A stretch of 64,000 nt of DNA from Pedobacter sp. FW305-3-2-15-E-R2A2. Lineage in GTDB: Bacteria; Bacteroidota; Bacteroidia; Sphingobacteriales; Sphingobacteriaceae. The DNA lies in the NCBI RefSeq assembly GCF_038446955.1, contig NZ_CP151803.1:3596001-3660000 (forward strand), in the 5' to 3' direction. Of the stretch, positions 15,976-24,854 are shown in pieces. Below the pieces are notes generated by a model. That model was given only the letters and a program-made list of their open reading frames with translations, was not told where the DNA came from and did not search any database. Position numbers and translations under genes: made by a program. Position 1 is the first letter of the stretch; each line of letters begins with the position of its first letter.

Positions 15976-16896
15976 TTACAATCCGTACTTCTTCCAGCCT
16001 GCAGAATGCCATTGACACTCCTCTATTTTCCAGTCGCCCTCTTTTTTTACGAGAATATAGCGGTATTGAAAGTCTATATGATTTTTAGTGTAAAAAAGGA
16101 TTTTGTTTTTTGAAGGCTGTTCCACATCTATAAATTGTTGCGTTCCATAGGTATAATCCGGACCTCCGGAGAAGGATAAACCTGTGGGTCTGTATCCTAT
16201 CCTGGTTTTGGCAGTACAATACTGGTTAAATATCGCTTCACATTTGGGCTGAAGGTCTGGGGCAAATGGCCGGGGTCCTGAGGAGGATTCTTCTGCAGAC
16301 TTTTCCCATTCTGTCATTGCCTGAAAAAAGGAGAGGAGCACGGTCTTTGCTTTTTCAACTTCTCCCGGAATGAAGGTCTTTTTTGATTTTGCCTGTTCTC
16401 TTTGTTCCTGTTCAAACTGAGCCATTTGTTCCGGACTGAACAAATCACCGGTAACCACCTTTATCCGTGGATTATGAGCCACGGAAAGTAAACCTTCGAA
16501 GGTTACCTCAGTATCCGGAATGCGGACAATACCCAATTTAGGGATGTTCGCCAGCAAACGAAGGCCTTCGTCATTGAGTTTCGTATTAGATGCCCAGATA
16601 CAATCGATCTTTTTATTGTTTTCAAATGATTTGAAACCAGATCCATTGAGATCGGCTCCCGTGATGAACAAGTACTTTAGGGAAGGGAGCCTGGATAAAT
16701 ATTCCAATGACAAATCCGTAATGCCTGTATCTTCCAATGATAAATTTACCAGTTTTGGCAATTCGCAAAGCTGGGCAATGTCTTCATCTGTAATCGGACA
16801 GTTTTGAAAGGAAAGTCCCAGCAGTTTTGTCTGCGCTGCAATTTCTTTGATCTCTTCTGCTGTAAAGCTTCTGTCTTTAAATTGAAGGCTGCTCAT
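15976..16896 (-). CDS. LRR plus NTF2-fold (immunity-like) protein
   Basis: A 306-residue soluble protein. Residues ~25-160 hold about five leucine-rich repeats ('LPKLVNLSLEDTGITDLSLE', 'IPKLGIVRIPDTEV'). After a charged linker, residues ~185-306 look like an NTF2 fold of the NTF2_fold_5/RhsIA immunity type ('VLLSFFQAMTEWEKSAEESS', 'YILVKKEGDWKIEECQWHSA'). It is the last gene of the seven-gene kinase/FtsW operon, 1 base after the kinase stop. There is no signal peptide. In the operon it may serve as a substrate, adaptor or protective protein. The immunity link rests on fold resemblance only. Confidence 0.7.
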   Translation of the reverse strand: MSSLQFKDRSFTAEEIKEIAAQTKLLGLSFQNCPITDEDIAQLCELPKLVNLSLEDTGITDLSLEYLSRLPSLKYLFITGADLNGSGFKSFENNKKIDCIWASNTKLNDEGLRLLANIPKLGIVRIPDTEVTFEGLLSVAHNPRIKVVTGDLFSPEQMAQFEQEQREQAKSKKTFIPGEVEKAKTVLLSFFQAMTEWEKSAEESSSGPRPFAPDLQPKCEAIFNQYCTAKTRIGYRPTGLSFSGGPDYTYGTQQFIDVEQPSKNKILFYTKNHIDFQYRYILVKKEGDWKIEECQWHSAGWKKYGL

Positions 16897-16897
16897 T

Positions 16898-18436
16898 TTA
16901 CTGCTCTTTCAGATCGTTCTTATTTAACCATCCTTTAGTTACCTGACCATCATTGTCTTTATGTGTGACATAGATAAAACCATTCTGTTCATCTACGACT
17001 GTAAACTTCGTATTTACCCATAGACCTAGAACGCCGTGTCTTGGGGCATCTACGGTAGGGGAATCATAGAAATAGATCGCTGTTTTTGGCAATTTGTACT
17101 TTTTGCCTTCACTTACGATGACCGCGTCTACATTGGTTTCCTTTTTAGCAACAGGTTTATCGAGCCCCATTTGCCGCTCATATTCCTTTTGCAGGGAGTC
17201 TACATTTGTTTGTTGTTCTGTAGTATCCAATATAATTGGTTTCACGATATTGGTCGTGTCGGTTTCAGGCATGGTATCTACAACTTCATGAGCAGGTTTT
17301 GAAACCGTTACACTGTCTTTATGCAGTGCTGCATTTGCCTTATCTTTATCCATCTGATCTTTAAACAATAATGCATATCCGGTAAATGCCGTCAGGCCTA
17401 CCAATGCAAGGATCATCAGGATAAACAATGGTTTTGACACGCTGACCACATTAGAAGGGCTTTCAGCCACTGCCGGCGTATATACCGGAGCAACAGGAGC
17501 TACTGGTGCTGCAGGGGGTATCGCCATGTTTTCTATATTGTTGCGGGCGATGGCCTCATGTAAAGCCTCGCCATTGGCAAACCTTTTTTCCGGCGCTTTC
17601 TCCAGGCATCTTTTGATCAGGTCTAGCAGCCATACCGGCACTTTCATTTCATAATCACGCACTGCCGGAGACCAGCTTTCCGGCAATTGGTTGCGGCGAA
17701 GGCTTAATAAATCCGGCACTGGCTTTTCCATATGAGAAAGCATGACTGAATTGCGCGAGCTCTCCGCTTTATTGATCAAAGGAAAAGGAACAGTACCCGC
17801 AAGAAGTTCAAAGAGGATTACTCCGAAACTGTAGACATCCGTCTGGAAGAACATTTCTCCATCATGTTGTTCCGGCGCCATAAATTCTACCGCACCCGCA
17901 TGTCTCACACTGCTTCTTCGCTGTTCATCAGACATGATCGCTAGTCCAAAGTCAAGCAGGATATAATTGCCCGTATACACATTGAACTTTACATTGTTAC
18001 TTTTGATGTCTCCATGTTTAACGCCTACCTTATGGCAATGTGCTAAAGCATTGGACAGCTGTTCTGCCAGCTTAATCGTTTCCCGGATGGTGAATACCGG
18101 ACTATGTGGTGGTTTCAGCAAATCTTCCAGGTCTGGCCCTTCGATATATTCCATTTCTATGAAAGGAAATGATCCGCTTTCTGTTAGCCCGGAATTCAGG
18201 ATCTTCACTACATTTGGATTCGGAATCTGGTTTACTTTCTCCAGCTTTTCCACTTCGTTTTTAAAGTTCCTGTAGTTTTTATCTTCTGTATCTTCAGAAT
18301 GGATAGGAGTAGGTATGATTTTCACCGCGGTAATAATGGTGCCCATTCTTTTACCCTTATAAACAGAACCCTGTCCGCCGGTGCGTAAAGCACCCATATT
18401 CTCTAATCCCTCTGCTATGGTAAATATTTTGCTCAT
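16898..18436 (-). CDS. Membrane-anchored Ser/Thr protein kinase
   Basis: A 512-residue Hanks-type kinase. Motifs are complete: glycine loop GGQGSV at 20-25, Lys39, Glu61, catalytic HGDIKSNN at 141-148 (HGD instead of HRD), DFG at 162-164, APE at 187-189. A proline-rich linker (~315-330) leads to one membrane segment at ~338-358 and an extracytoplasmic tail. The tail ends in an SH3-like domain ('GLWVNTKFTVVDEQNGFIYV', 'GWLNKNDL') that may bind cell wall. This mirrors PknB-like receptor kinases, although those carry PASTA repeats. It lies 15 bases after the FHA gene, in one operon with a PP2C phosphatase. Confidence 0.93.
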   Translation of the reverse strand: MSKIFTIAEGLENMGALRTGGQGSVYKGKRMGTIITAVKIIPTPIHSEDTEDKNYRNFKNEVEKLEKVNQIPNPNVVKILNSGLTESGSFPFIEMEYIEGPDLEDLLKPPHSPVFTIRETIKLAEQLSNALAHCHKVGVKHGDIKSNNVKFNVYTGNYILLDFGLAIMSDEQRRSSVRHAGAVEFMAPEQHDGEMFFQTDVYSFGVILFELLAGTVPFPLINKAESSRNSVMLSHMEKPVPDLLSLRRNQLPESWSPAVRDYEMKVPVWLLDLIKRCLEKAPEKRFANGEALHEAIARNNIENMAIPPAAPVAPVAPVYTPAVAESPSNVVSVSKPLFILMILALVGLTAFTGYALLFKDQMDKDKANAALHKDSVTVSKPAHEVVDTMPETDTTNIVKPIILDTTEQQTNVDSLQKEYERQMGLDKPVAKKETNVDAVIVSEGKKYKLPKTAIYFYDSPTVDAPRHGVLGLWVNTKFTVVDEQNGFIYVTHKDNDGQVTKGWLNKNDLKEQ

Positions 18437-18451
18437 GGTATGATTGTCGTT

Positions 18452-19249
18452 TTATGAAGGGTTTGAAACGTAACTAAATTCTAACACCGCCGATTCGCCC
18501 AAAATAATCTGGTCACCTTCCTGTAGAGGGTGTCCAAGTTCCGTAAAGGTAAGTTTAACAGGGTTATGATCTGCCTTAGATCTGATTTTTACTTTATTTC
18601 TTGGCGGCACACCGCCTTCATCAGCAAATAAAAGAAAGACTCCTGCTTCTCTATTCCATTCAATATGTGCATGTTGCCTGCTGATGTATTTATTGCCTTC
18701 ATTGCTGCTGGAATCCGGAAAAGCAATTTTATTTTCCCTGATAAAACCCTCTGCATCCTGAACTTTTCTTTCTCTTCCGATATTGATCTTTCCATCACTG
18801 GAAGTAATCAGGTATTCCTGTTGTTCTGCTTCTCCGTTTAAAACTTTGATGCAAGCCCTTTCCGAATGCTGTACGATGGCATGCTCCGGCGTTTTAATAT
18901 ACAGTCCGATTTCCAGGTTGCCTGCTTTGATCACATCCTGAGGGAGCTCATCAACAAAGAGGCTCTCCATTGTCCAGTGCTCAGGCAGATCAATGGCAAA
19001 ATCATCGGCCAGCCTTTGAACTTCCTTCTTGAACCGACCTTCTTCCTCCATGAACACAGCAGATTCGTACAGGTACTTTTCTACCGGGAGACAGGCAATG
19101 AACAGCTGAAATCCTTTTATATGTTTTCCTTCGCCACCTTCCAGTTTTTGCAATTCCTGCTTCATGAAAACAAGAAGTGCCTCTCTCACGGCTTTTACGT
19201 CCTGAGGTTTTTCTGATGGTTCTTTTCCAAATAGGTTAAACATGCTCAT
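18452..19249 (-). CDS. FHA domain protein, 265 aa
   Basis: A soluble 265-residue protein. The N-terminal ~140 residues are helical and unassigned. The C-terminal ~115 residues are an FHA domain with the phosphothreonine-binding signature: IGRE at 157-160 (Gly-Arg) and 'YISRQHAHI' at 188-196 (SxxH), plus the final strands 'LQEGDQIILGESAVLEFSY'. FHA domains bind phosphothreonine on partners. The next gene downstream is the Ser/Thr kinase and the gene upstream is the FtsW-transpeptidase fusion. A role as phospho-reader linking kinase and wall synthase is likely by analogy with actinobacterial FhaA/FhaB. Confidence 0.9.
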   Translation of the reverse strand: MSMFNLFGKEPSEKPQDVKAVREALLVFMKQELQKLEGGEGKHIKGFQLFIACLPVEKYLYESAVFMEEEGRFKKEVQRLADDFAIDLPEHWTMESLFVDELPQDVIKAGNLEIGLYIKTPEHAIVQHSERACIKVLNGEAEQQEYLITSSDGKINIGRERKVQDAEGFIRENKIAFPDSSSNEGNKYISRQHAHIEWNREAGVFLLFADEGGVPPRNKVKIRSKADHNPVKLTFTELGHPLQEGDQIILGESAVLEFSYVSNPS

Positions 19250-19277
19250 GTATCTTTTCTTAAATCTTTTTATTCCT

Positions 19278-22200
19278 CTATTGTTCTATTTCAGGCGCTT
19301 CTGACGGGGCGATGCTATCTATTTCTGCCGCCTTAATGCTTTTGGCTTTAACGACCTTTGGTTTCGCCTCTTCCAGATCACTCACATAACCCAGTTTCAG
19401 CAGGGCAGGAACCACATGTTTACCCGCCAGCAATACCGCTCTGCTCGATCCTCTGGTAGACTCTATCCGGATACAAACCACGATATGTCCTTTCCCTGAT
19501 TTCTTCTGCGCAAAAAACACATACCAGCCATCATTGATCCTGGCCGCTTTCCACACCCTTTCCGGTGTTCCGCTTTTCCCTGCTACTTTAAGACCCAGCG
19601 TGTAAGACTTATTGATGCTTTGTTTCACCATATAGTCTGTGAGCAAGGCCGCATATTTAGGGTCGTTGGCCAGTTTAATCCCAGGCTGAACCCCGGTTAA
19701 GGAATCGCTGATCTTCAATACAAAGCGATTGGGAACCATGACTCCCTTATTGGCTACGCCTGATGCCAGCCTGGCAATTGCGGCAGGGGTCGCAATCAGT
19801 TCCCCCTGTCCCCAGGCCATTCCGGAGATTCCCTTGGCACGGGTCTTTCTGATATTGGCCGGATCATATTTCGGTTTGGTATTAAACTCCGTCTTCCTCC
19901 AATAATTCAGCCATTTATCTTCCTGCTTCTCATTATTGGCTCCTTTATTATAATAATAGCCACCAACACCCCTTAAAAACATTCCGGTTTTTAAATACAA
20001 AGCCGCCATATCTTCCTGCAACTGTTCCTGATTGGCCAGTTTGATGAAAAAGACGTTGTTCGATTTGATCAATGCGCGTTCCATATTGATCGTTCCTGTT
20101 TCATCAGGCTCGATGCCCTTGGTTCGGATTCTTTCTGCTCTACTGACCGTATATGTTTTATTGACCGCGGCAAGTCCGAGTTTGTTAAAGGCAGCCATGG
20201 CGGTTAATACCTTCGCCGTAGAACCCGGTTGAGTGGCATAAGTAAAGCCAAGATCTGAATTCGTATACCATCCCGATAACCGGTTCTGCTCAGCAGTCGT
20301 CATCGTGAGCAAGTCCCAGTCTTTGACCGTTGGCAAAGGATAAACTGCAGAAGTCAACACGTCGCCGGTTTCATCTTCCATAATCACCACCGATACCCGG
20401 CTCTTCTTTAAAGAATCATCAGTAGCTATGGAATGCTGGATGGCCGTTTGCAACCTTGCATCAACAGCGAGTTTAACATCCCTGTTTCTCTTTTTAAAAG
20501 CCGCCACCTCGGCACTATTCACACCAGCCAGCAGGAGTGGAGCCAATGCCTTATAATCCCTTTTACTCACCGTCATCTCTTTTACCCCTCTTGGAAGAAA
20601 ACGATCTTCATGATAACGATTGGCGATGGTGTTAAAAGAACTCGTCGGCGTTTGGAAACCTCTCAATTCAGCGGCATGTTCATATTCTGCAAAATAGCCG
20701 TTCGTGCTTCCGTTGAAAACTCCGGTATTGGCGTCACCAACCCAGAAAAAAGCCTGTTCTTCAAAAGGATAATACCGGTCTACTCTTTTGTGCACTGCAG
20801 AATCCAGGTTATAGTTCAGTCCGGATTCATTCAACATGCCTTCCTGTTTCCTGATTAGATCCGGGTTACTGGTAGCCAATACCTGTCCGTTTCTGTCGTA
20901 CAGCTGACCAGCTTCCAGTTTGTTCATCAGGATGGCAATACGGGGGTTATAACTGAACATGCGTAAGCCACTCCGGTCTGCCACCAGGGCAGGTTGAACC
21001 ACCCATTTCTTGTTGTTGGCGATGTATCTGGATACCGTTACTGTAAGCAAGATGACTGCAACACTGGCTGACAATAATGCCGGAACAAGATTTTTATCCT
21101 GCTGTTTGGTAATGAACTCCATTTGAACGGCTGTTCCACGGATGGAAGAAACCGACAATAACAATCCTGCCGCCAGCATATTTGCGACCAGCGAAGAACC
21201 GCCATAACTGATAAAGGGGAGGGCTACTCCTGATAAAGGCAGGGCACCGGTTGATCCGCCTGCAATCAGTAGAAACTGAGCAAACATGCTGATGCCAATT
21301 CCGGAACATAAATAAAATAAAAAAGGAGTTCCCGTTTGCCGGCCTATATTAATCGCGCGGTTTAAAAAGACCAGGAACAAGATAAACACCGCTACGATGC
21401 CTGCCCATCCAAAGTCTTCACCTATTGCCGGAAGGATCATGTCGGTATGTGCTTCCGGAATGCTTTTTGCAAAACCTTCACCTGCCCCCTGACCCGTGAT
21501 CCCACCTCCGGACATTGCCCAGATGCCATTGGCTACCTGATCACCTCCGTAGACTTCATTGTTCCAGGGGTCCTGCCATATCGATTTACGTTCCGTCAGG
21601 CGATTTACTGGTCCGGGAATGAGCTTATCCAGGTAAGGAATCTGATCAATCAGCAGGAAGCCTGCGATGACCATCATGATCATAATCGCAGATTCACTCG
21701 TTCTTTTTTTATTCAGCAACATCGCCAGTGCGACCAGCAATACGGTAATTAAACTGGCCAGCCAGATGTTCAAAAACCAAACCGTTAAAGTATAAGTGAT
21801 GATGGCGATCATCATCATCATAAAATCTCCACGGGAGAAAGAAAACAAAATGATAAAGGTAAAACAGATCACCATTGCTGGTCCCAGATCTCCGAGAACA
21901 AGGAATAACAAAATGGCGATGGCCATTGCTGCCAATGCAAAAGAGAAGAAATACCAACGCTTTCTCCAGGTACGGTATTCTGTAATGAATTTCTCATTGC
22001 TCGCGAAGAACCCGGCGAGAAAGAGAATGATCGCATATTTAACAATTTCACTCGGCTGTACACCAAAGAGGTTCACTTTTACACCACTGCCTTCCGGACC
22101 TGTTCCAAAGACGATTGTCAATGCCAGGAGCGCGAGTGCCAGACCTGCCCATTGCCAGCCATTGGCTTTGCCGCTGTTTTTAGGGAGGATCAACATCCGG

Positions 22201-23348
22201 TAAACGCGGGAATCAACCGTAAACTTGCGGAACTTGATCAATAGCAACAGGCAGATGCCGAGGATGCCCATTCCAAAAAACATCAGGGTATCTTTAGCCA
22301 GAAAACGATCTCTAAGCGGATCCTGCAAACTGAGTAAGGTAATAAAAGACAGGCCAGTCATGAGCATCACTACGGGCAGAATCAATTGATCTGCCTGTGG
22401 AAATTTAATGCTCATCAGCAGATGAAGCAGGAAAAACCCAATGAAAAAGCAGCCGGTAATGATCCAGTACCATTGGTTATACTCCATCGTGGTTCGTACA
22501 ATCAGGGATTTTTCTTTTTTCAGGATCTTAAAATCACGCGCAGAAAAAAGCCGGATGCTATGAGGGCTTTGTTTAAAGACGAAACTGGCGTCCTTTTGCA
22601 ATTCCTGTACGCCCTGTGATTTGCCAAACTGATATCCGGGTTGCATCGGAAGGATCGAAAACGCCTGATCATCCGGTAATTTATTGAACGCAAAATACCC
22701 CTCTGCATTCGTTCTGGCATAGGTCCTTAATGCAGGTTTGGCCAGCTCCAGATCGTTATCGGTACTGTCCTGCGGTAAGATCATTTGCAATTTGATCAAA
22801 ACCCCGGATACCGGCTTCCCGGCAGTATCGATCACCTTTCCGGTAATGTTGTATTGTCCCTGGTTGACCGCAATTTCTGATTTTAGGGAAGCAGGATTGA
22901 CCCTTTCTTTCTTAAAAAGAACCGAGTCCTCACCGGTATAACCTAACAATGCACGGGAGTCAAGAACCCTCTTTTTAAAATTTTGTCCACCTTTTTGAAA
23001 GGCTTCATCAGCATCAATAAAAAACCTGCGTTTATTCAATTCCCCAACGTTATCGATCGGTTCTTTAAAGGATTTGCTTCCGCTGCTCACTACTGCTGAA
23101 ATCAGTGCAATGTCTTTCTTATCCTCAAAATAATAACCTTTCTCCAAAAGTGTTTTAATGAGCTGACCAGGGTTTTTATCATTGATATTGACCAGAGTCC
23201 CATTTTTTAACCTGGAATCTACGTCAACAAAGCCTTTCTGTAACGTCCCGAAAAGCGTAATGAATAACGCTCCTAATATGATTGAAGATAATAGGATGAG
23301 CTTACGCTCCGTTTTTCTGCTTCCGGTGGTAGGTGTGGTTTCTCCCAT
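19278..23348 (-). CDS. FtsW/RodA glycosyltransferase fused to PBP transpeptidase
   Basis: A 1356-residue membrane protein combining two peptidoglycan enzymes usually encoded separately. There is one N-terminal membrane segment (~17-37), an extracytoplasmic region with a carboxypeptidase-regulatory-like (CNA-B-type) domain at ~167-260, then about ten membrane helices (~290-770) forming a SEDS polymerase with 'LPFISYGGSS' ending at 719. A class B PBP module follows (~800-1330) with active Ser1043 in STAK, SNN at 1096-1098 and KSGT at 1258-1261. All three penicillin-binding motifs are intact. No internal stop or frameshift is seen. Neighbours are PP2C (5 bases upstream) and FHA (28 bases downstream). 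Confidence 0.93.
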   Translation of the reverse strand: MGETTPTTGSRKTERKLILLSSIILGALFITLFGTLQKGFVDVDSRLKNGTLVNINDKNPGQLIKTLLEKGYYFEDKKDIALISAVVSSGSKSFKEPIDNVGELNKRRFFIDADEAFQKGGQNFKKRVLDSRALLGYTGEDSVLFKKERVNPASLKSEIAVNQGQYNITGKVIDTAGKPVSGVLIKLQMILPQDSTDNDLELAKPALRTYARTNAEGYFAFNKLPDDQAFSILPMQPGYQFGKSQGVQELQKDASFVFKQSPHSIRLFSARDFKILKKEKSLIVRTTMEYNQWYWIITGCFFIGFFLLHLLMSIKFPQADQLILPVVMLMTGLSFITLLSLQDPLRDRFLAKDTLMFFGMGILGICLLLLIKFRKFTVDSRVYRMLILPKNSGKANGWQWAGLALALLALTIVFGTGPEGSGVKVNLFGVQPSEIVKYAIILFLAGFFASNEKFITEYRTWRKRWYFFSFALAAMAIAILLFLVLGDLGPAMVICFTFIILFSFSRGDFMMMMIAIITYTLTVWFLNIWLASLITVLLVALAMLLNKKRTSESAIMIMMVIAGFLLIDQIPYLDKLIPGPVNRLTERKSIWQDPWNNEVYGGDQVANGIWAMSGGGITGQGAGEGFAKSIPEAHTDMILPAIGEDFGWAGIVAVFILFLVFLNRAINIGRQTGTPFLFYLCSGIGISMFAQFLLIAGGSTGALPLSGVALPFISYGGSSLVANMLAAGLLLSVSSIRGTAVQMEFITKQQDKNLVPALLSASVAVILLTVTVSRYIANNKKWVVQPALVADRSGLRMFSYNPRIAILMNKLEAGQLYDRNGQVLATSNPDLIRKQEGMLNESGLNYNLDSAVHKRVDRYYPFEEQAFFWVGDANTGVFNGSTNGYFAEYEHAAELRGFQTPTSSFNTIANRYHEDRFLPRGVKEMTVSKRDYKALAPLLLAGVNSAEVAAFKKRNRDVKLAVDARLQTAIQHSIATDDSLKKSRVSVVIMEDETGDVLTSAVYPLPTVKDWDLLTMTTAEQNRLSGWYTNSDLGFTYATQPGSTAKVLTAMAAFNKLGLAAVNKTYTVSRAERIRTKGIEPDETGTINMERALIKSNNVFFIKLANQEQLQEDMAALYLKTGMFLRGVGGYYYNKGANNEKQEDKWLNYWRKTEFNTKPKYDPANIRKTRAKGISGMAWGQGELIATPAAIARLASGVANKGVMVPNRFVLKISDSLTGVQPGIKLANDPKYAALLTDYMVKQSINKSYTLGLKVAGKSGTPERVWKAARINDGWYVFFAQKKSGKGHIVVCIRIESTRGSSRAVLLAGKHVVPALLKLGYVSDLEEAKPKVVKAKSIKAAEIDSIAPSEAPEIEQ

Positions 23349-23353
23349 ATTTG

Positions 23354-24760
23354 TTATTTGGAGGTATTAGGGATAGAATCAGCCTTAAAAGTACTGCGTG
23401 AGATCTTTCCGTTGATATATCCTTTTGCCGGCAGATCATAAATCGTCTGTATGGCATTAGGTGAGTTTTTGAACTGTACATTTTTTAACACCAATGCATT
23501 ATTCTGGGAGGAGATGGCGGTATTGAAATCTTCAAAGCTGAGGTTCTCCAGGTAGACATAGGTACTGGCCGGCTGGATGATCATGGCATTTCCCCTGAAA
23601 GCAGAATCACTTTTTATGACGATCTGATTTTTAGCAATCAGGAACAGGGAGTCTTTAGTGAAATGTAAAGACTCGGTCAGTATGATAGGTGATTTGAACA
23701 TCGAATCAGTTAAGGTCAGCGTGTTTCCTTTGAGGTTATTCAAGGCATCCTGAAGTTTTAGTTCCTGAGCATTTCTGCTGTGTGTAGTCTTGACCGGGGG
23801 AGCAGGCGTTGACAACTCGTGTTTCTGCCAAAATAAATAGATACAGGCAGCCAACAGAATCAGGCAGAGGCCGGAAAGCAGGGCAACTGTGCCTCTGTTG
23901 CTTCTTTGCTGTGGCTGGACTGAAGGAAGGCTGGTGTTCTCTGCAACCGCAGGAATAGGATTTGTCTTTTTAGATTTCGCGGCAGGCTTAGTTGCTTCAT
24001 GGACCTGCGATTGCTTGTCATTTTTCACCAAGACTACGGTAATATTGTCCAGGCCTCCGTTTTGATTTGCTGCATTGATCAGCTGAGCACCTTTTTCTCT
24101 TATGGAACTGTCCGTCGTTAAGATGCGGATCATTTCCTGGCTATTGACCATATCCGATAAGCCATCACTGCACAACAACAACAGATCTCCCGGAAGGAAA
24201 GGAGATTCCCCCGTTTCCAGATAATCTTCCTGACCAGCCATTCCCATACCAAAGCCAAGGGCTTTGTTGATCTCATTGCGCTTAGGATGTTGCATGGCCT
24301 GTTCTTCCGTAAGGCGTCCGGAATCTTCCATGAAGCCCACAAAGGACTGGTCTTTGGAGATCTTTATCAATGAATTGTCGCGCAGGAGGTATAATCTCGT
24401 ATCGCCTACATGTACATAATAAAGTTTGTTTTTGTGCAGGTCAACTACCGCTAACGTGAGTACACAAGCCATATTTTCATGCCCTTTCACCCTTTGCTTT
24501 TCCACGATAATCTGTGCATCTGCAGCGAGAATCGCTTCTCTCATAAGCGCGGGTAGATCCGCTTTAGGATGAGCCAGGTGATGAAGTATAGATTTTCTGG
24601 TAATGTCTGCTGCGATCTCACCTCCTGAATATCCGCCAACACCATCAATAACGCAGGCAATTACAAAGTCATTGTCTGATGTGCGCTCTGCAATAAAAGT
24701 ATCTTCATTGTTATCACGAACTTTTCCAGTGTCAGTTATTCCAAAATAATTATTCTCCAT
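23354..24760 (-). CDS. PP2C-type protein phosphatase with TM and beta-helix-like tail
   Basis: A 468-residue protein. Residues 1-240 form a PPM/PP2C domain with all metal motifs: RDNNED at 15-20, DGVGG at 39-43, GDTR near 119, 'CSDGLSD' near 197, 'GGLDNIT' near 235. It reverses Ser/Thr phosphorylation using Mn/Mg. After a basic linker comes one membrane segment (~290-310). An extracytoplasmic tail of ~150 residues follows, with repeated short strands ('ALVLKNVQFKNSPNAIQTI') that looks like part of a right-handed beta-helix. PstP-like phosphatases usually have a short tail, so this one is unusual. It is the expected antagonist of the operon's kinase. Confidence 0.92.
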   Translation of the reverse strand: MENNYFGITDTGKVRDNNEDTFIAERTSDNDFVIACVIDGVGGYSGGEIAADITRKSILHHLAHPKADLPALMREAILAADAQIIVEKQRVKGHENMACVLTLAVVDLHKNKLYYVHVGDTRLYLLRDNSLIKISKDQSFVGFMEDSGRLTEEQAMQHPKRNEINKALGFGMGMAGQEDYLETGESPFLPGDLLLLCSDGLSDMVNSQEMIRILTTDSSIREKGAQLINAANQNGGLDNITVVLVKNDKQSQVHEATKPAAKSKKTNPIPAVAENTSLPSVQPQQRSNRGTVALLSGLCLILLAACIYLFWQKHELSTPAPPVKTTHSRNAQELKLQDALNNLKGNTLTLTDSMFKSPIILTESLHFTKDSLFLIAKNQIVIKSDSAFRGNAMIIQPASTYVYLENLSFEDFNTAISSQNNALVLKNVQFKNSPNAIQTIYDLPAKGYINGKISRSTFKADSIPNTSK

Positions 24761-24761
24761 T

Positions 24762-24851
24762 CTATTTGGGCGAGTTTTTAATGTCGTTGAAATGTGCGAT
24801 CAGCAAGACCACACAGAGTACTAATAACGCTATAGATAAAGCATGCGACAT
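24762..24851 (-). CDS. 29-aa single-span membrane peptide
   Basis: A short open frame encoding MSHALSIALLVLCVVLLI and then a polar tail ending NSPK (29 residues). It starts 3 bases after the stop of the FHA-like gene and ends 1 base before the phosphatase ATG, so it fills the gap exactly. The hydrophobic stretch (residues ~5-19) is long enough to span a membrane, and the tail is charged. Its position, translational coupling and composition argue for a real small protein. It might help assemble the kinase-phosphatase-FtsW complex, which is inference. Confidence 0.6.
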   Translation of the reverse strand: MSHALSIALLVLCVVLLIAHFNDIKNSPK

Positions 24852-24854
24852 AAA

